A stretch of DNA of 16,549 nt from Lachnospiraceae bacterium. Lineage in GTDB: Bacteria > Bacillota > Clostridia > Lachnospirales > Lachnospiraceae. The position numbers and the translations under genes were made by a program. The notes beneath the pieces were generated by a model, which was given only the letters and a program-made list of their open reading frames with translations, was not told the origin of the DNA and did no database searches. The stretch is taken from contig JAGCRJ010000147.1 in the NCBI GenBank assembly GCA_017964745.1, positions 1 to 16,549 on the forward strand, in the 5' to 3' direction. Shown here piece by piece: positions 14,290 through 16,549 of this stretch (positions are counted from its first letter, which is position 1; each line of letters starts with the position of its first letter).

Positions 14290-14317
14290 GCAAGTCGCTT
14301 TCATTTGTGCGACTTGC
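14290..14317. repeat. Perfect 9-bp inverted repeat upstream of tRNA-Glu
   Basis: GCAAGTCGC and GCGACTTGC are perfect arms around a 10-base centre. The repeat fills the space between the tRNA promoter -10 and the tRNA 5' end. There is no T-run on either side, so it is not an intrinsic terminator. It could be a hairpin in the pre-tRNA leader or a DNA operator overlapping the transcription start. Confidence 0.5.
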
Positions 14318-14319
14318 TT

Positions 14320-14348
14320 ATATTACAATAAGACAAAACAAAATGCAA
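14320..14348 (-). promoter_or_regulatory. Promoter of tRNA-Glu
   Basis: TTGCAT (complement of 14343-14348), exactly 17 bases, TAATAT (complement of 14320-14325). Both hexamers are close to the sigma-A consensus. It lies between the polC stop codon and the tRNA, with a start expected near 14313. Confidence 0.7.
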
Positions 14349-14368
14349 GAAAAAAATTTATCGGAGTT

Positions 14369-16549
14369 TTATTCGCCGAACATATCGAATATGCTCATCT
14401 GGTTCGATTCGGGAATATCTCCCAGAATACCAAGACTCTTAAGCTTTTCCGTTACGGTTCCGGAGGCTTTGGTCCTGATCCTGAAATCCTCGCAGCTCAT
14501 GAACTTGCCCCTCTTTCCTTCGAAGGCGATCGCATCGGCAACCGATGCACCGAGACCGTCGATACTCGTAAGCGCGGGCATGATCTTTCCGTCTATTACC
14601 TGGAACTGCTTTGCCTTTACAAGGGACAGGTCTATGGGCATGAATTCGTAGCCTCTCGCGTGCATCTCCTGCACTATCCTGAGGTCCGACATCTGGTCGA
14701 CCTGGGTATTGGAAAGCTTGGGTGCATTCTTATCCTTATCCGAGGTCTCCTTTATCTTCTTGAGCTCATCGAGCTTGGCTTCGACATGTGCCTTTCCGAG
14801 ACACATTACTTCATATGAAAATGCTTTGGCCCTGATGCTGTAATATGCCGCATAATACTCGAGCGGATAATTGATCTTACAGTACGCTATTCTCCATGCC
14901 ATCATTACGTATGCCGCAGCGTGTGCCCTGGGGAACATATACTCTATACGTTCGCACGACCAGATATACCAGTCGGGGATCTCACACTTGATCATATCCT
15001 CTTTCCACTCGGGCCAGTCCTTAAAGGTGATCTCACCCTGGGCGTTACGGCTTCCCGCAACCTTACCCTTTCTTACGGCTTCCATTATGTTGAAGGCTTC
15101 GGCGGAATCAACCCCCTTGCCGATCAGGTAGGTCATGATATCGTCACGTGTACAGATGGCTGTCGAAATGTCGGCAGTTCCGTTATTGATCAGCACTTCC
15201 GCGTTGTTCTGCCATACGTTGGTTCCGTGCGAAAGACCGGATATCCTGACAAGATCCGAGAACATCTTGGGCTTGGCCTGAAGGACGAGGTTTATCGCAA
15301 AGTCGGTACCAAACTCCGGGATTCCCAGACAACCGAGCTTACATCCTCCGATGTCATCAGGCGTGATCCCGAGAGCTTCGGTATTCTGGAAAAGAGTCAT
15401 GACCTTCTTGTCATCAAGCGGGATATCCTTGATGGGATCGAAGCCGATGAGATCCTGGAGCATTCTTATCATGGTGGGATCATCGTGTCCGAGTATATCG
15501 AGCTTGAGCAGGTTATGGTCTATGGAGTGATAATCGAAATGAGTCGTTATCGTATCCGTAGTCATATCATTGGCGGGATGCTGGACGGGAGTAAAGGTGT
15601 TGATGTCCTCACCGTTGGGAAGAACAACTATTCCACCGGGGTGCTGACCGGTACTTCGCTTGACACCCATGCATCCGTTCTGAAGGAATTCGACCTCTGC
15701 GTTTCTCTTATGGACACCGCGCTTTTCAAAGAATTTCTTGATAAAGCCGAATGCGGTCTTATCGGCGACGGTACCTACGGTGCCCGCACGGAAGGTCTGT
15801 CCGGTACCGAAGATTACTTCGGTATATTTATGTGCCTTGGCCTGATACTCTCCCGAGAAGTTAAGGTCGATATCGGGCTCCTTGTTTCCTTTGAATCCGA
15901 GGAAGGTTTCAAAGGGTATATCAAAACCTTCCTTACAGAGCGGCTTTCCGCAGTTCGGACAATTGCGGTCGGGCATATCGACTCCGGCTTTTCCCCTGAA
16001 CTTAAGTACCTCTTCCGAATCGAAATCATAGAAGTGGCACTTCTTGCAATAATAATGTGGCACAAGGGGATTGACCTCGGTGATTCCCGCCATCGTTGCG
16101 ACAAAAGAGCTTCCTACGGATCCTCTGGAACCTACGAGATAACCGTCTTCCACCGACTTCCACACGAGCTTCTGGGCGATGATGTACATGACCGCGAATC
16201 CGTTTGTGATGATGGATTTGAGCTCTCTTTCAAGTCTCTCGGTAACAACGGGAGGAAGTTCCGGCCCGTAGATCTCATGTGCCTTGTTGTAACAGATGTC
16301 AGTAAGCAGCCTGTCCGAATCGGGAATGACGGGCGGACATTTATCGGGACGCACGGGCGAAATACACTCGCACATATCTGCGATCATATTGGTGTTCTTG
16401 ATGACTATCTCATCGCATTTCTGTGATCCGAGGAACGAGAATTCTTCGAGCATCTCCTCGGTCGTCCTGAAGTACAGAGGCGGTGTCGGAGGAAGGATCC
16501 TGTTCTTATTTTCTCCCTTTGAATCGTAGATGACATCGCGGTAGATGCT
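14369..16549 (-). CDS. polC: DNA polymerase III PolC-type, C-terminal part (runs off right edge)
   Basis: PolC is the replicative polymerase of low-GC Gram-positives. The 726 residues present start inside the gene; the upstream N-terminal, PHP and proofreading exonuclease parts are outside the window. Visible motifs (numbered from the window edge): PPLYFRTTEEMLEEFSFLG near 23-41, GSRGSVGSS at 140-148, a zinc-binding set CxxC/CxxC (CKKC about 168-171, CPNC about 197-200), and the catalytic PDIDLNFSG from about 225. RSTGQHPGGIVVLP and LDILGHDDPTMIRMLQDLIG follow, then the C-terminal helix-hairpin-helix-like region (ALTSIDGLGASVADAI). It ends MSIFDMFGE. No frame break. This polymerase type itself supports a Firmicute host. 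Confidence 0.97.
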   Translation of the reverse strand, partial: SIYRDVIYDSKGENKNRILPPTPPLYFRTTEEMLEEFSFLGSQKCDEIVIKNTNMIADMCECISPVRPDKCPPVIPDSDRLLTDICYNKAHEIYGPELPPVVTERLERELKSIITNGFAVMYIIAQKLVWKSVEDGYLVGSRGSVGSSFVATMAGITEVNPLVPHYYCKKCHFYDFDSEEVLKFRGKAGVDMPDRNCPNCGKPLCKEGFDIPFETFLGFKGNKEPDIDLNFSGEYQAKAHKYTEVIFGTGQTFRAGTVGTVADKTAFGFIKKFFEKRGVHKRNAEVEFLQNGCMGVKRSTGQHPGGIVVLPNGEDINTFTPVQHPANDMTTDTITTHFDYHSIDHNLLKLDILGHDDPTMIRMLQDLIGFDPIKDIPLDDKKVMTLFQNTEALGITPDDIGGCKLGCLGIPEFGTDFAINLVLQAKPKMFSDLVRISGLSHGTNVWQNNAEVLINNGTADISTAICTRDDIMTYLIGKGVDSAEAFNIMEAVRKGKVAGSRNAQGEITFKDWPEWKEDMIKCEIPDWYIWSCERIEYMFPRAHAAAYVMMAWRIAYCKINYPLEYYAAYYSIRAKAFSYEVMCLGKAHVEAKLDELKKIKETSDKDKNAPKLSNTQVDQMSDLRIVQEMHARGYEFMPIDLSLVKAKQFQVIDGKIMPALTSIDGLGASVADAIAFEGKRGKFMSCEDFRIRTKASGTVTEKLKSLGILGDIPESNQMSIFDMFGE

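Noticed and set aside
14921..16426. 501-codon open frame on the plus strand
   Set aside because: It is antisense to the well-conserved polC reading frame. It has no family-like motifs and its openness follows from codon bias.

Overview
The window is one strand of a chromosome: every gene lies on the minus strand and reads right to left. A Gram-positive PolC, a CodY regulator, topA next to codY, and a fla/che-type flagellar operon starting right after codY point to a motile Firmicute. The flagellar gene content and protein styles look most like a clostridial, Lachnospiraceae-type anaerobe (inference; no database was used).

Layout in the direction of transcription. The right end (16549-14369) is the C-terminal 726 residues of DNA polymerase PolC. 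Next come a tRNA-Glu(CTC) with its own promoter and a strong terminator, then topA with its own promoter. The 137-base gap between topA and codY holds a codY promoter, an almost perfect CodY box and a perfect 10+10 bp inverted repeat. After codY there are two tandem terminator hairpins, a possible extra promoter, and then a sigma-A promoter for the flagellar operon: flgB, flgC, fliE, fliF, fliG, fliH, fliI, fliJ, a ylxF/MotE-like gene, fliK, flgD, a small TIGR02530-type flagellar gene and the start of flgE, which runs off the left edge.

How the genes work together. FliF (MS ring) and FliG (switch) form the base. FliH, FliI and FliJ form the export ATPase complex. FlgB, FlgC and FliE build the proximal rod. 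FlgD caps and FlgE forms the hook, and FliK measures hook length. The order closely matches the Bacillus subtilis fla/che operon. CodY, a nutrient sensor that represses motility in B. subtilis, sits directly upstream, with a near-consensus site at its own promoter and a weaker one over the flgB promoter.

Points worth a second look: flgC is split by a frameshift; two sigma-28 type promoters of matching design (TAAG-N15-GCCGATAT) sit just after the ylxF-like and flgD stop codons, before fliK and the TIGR02530 gene; a terminator-like hairpin separates fliH from fliI; a structured 134-base leader precedes flgE. I found no mobile element, CRISPR array, defence island or clearly novel multigene system. 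The unusual content is regulatory, plus the broken flgC.
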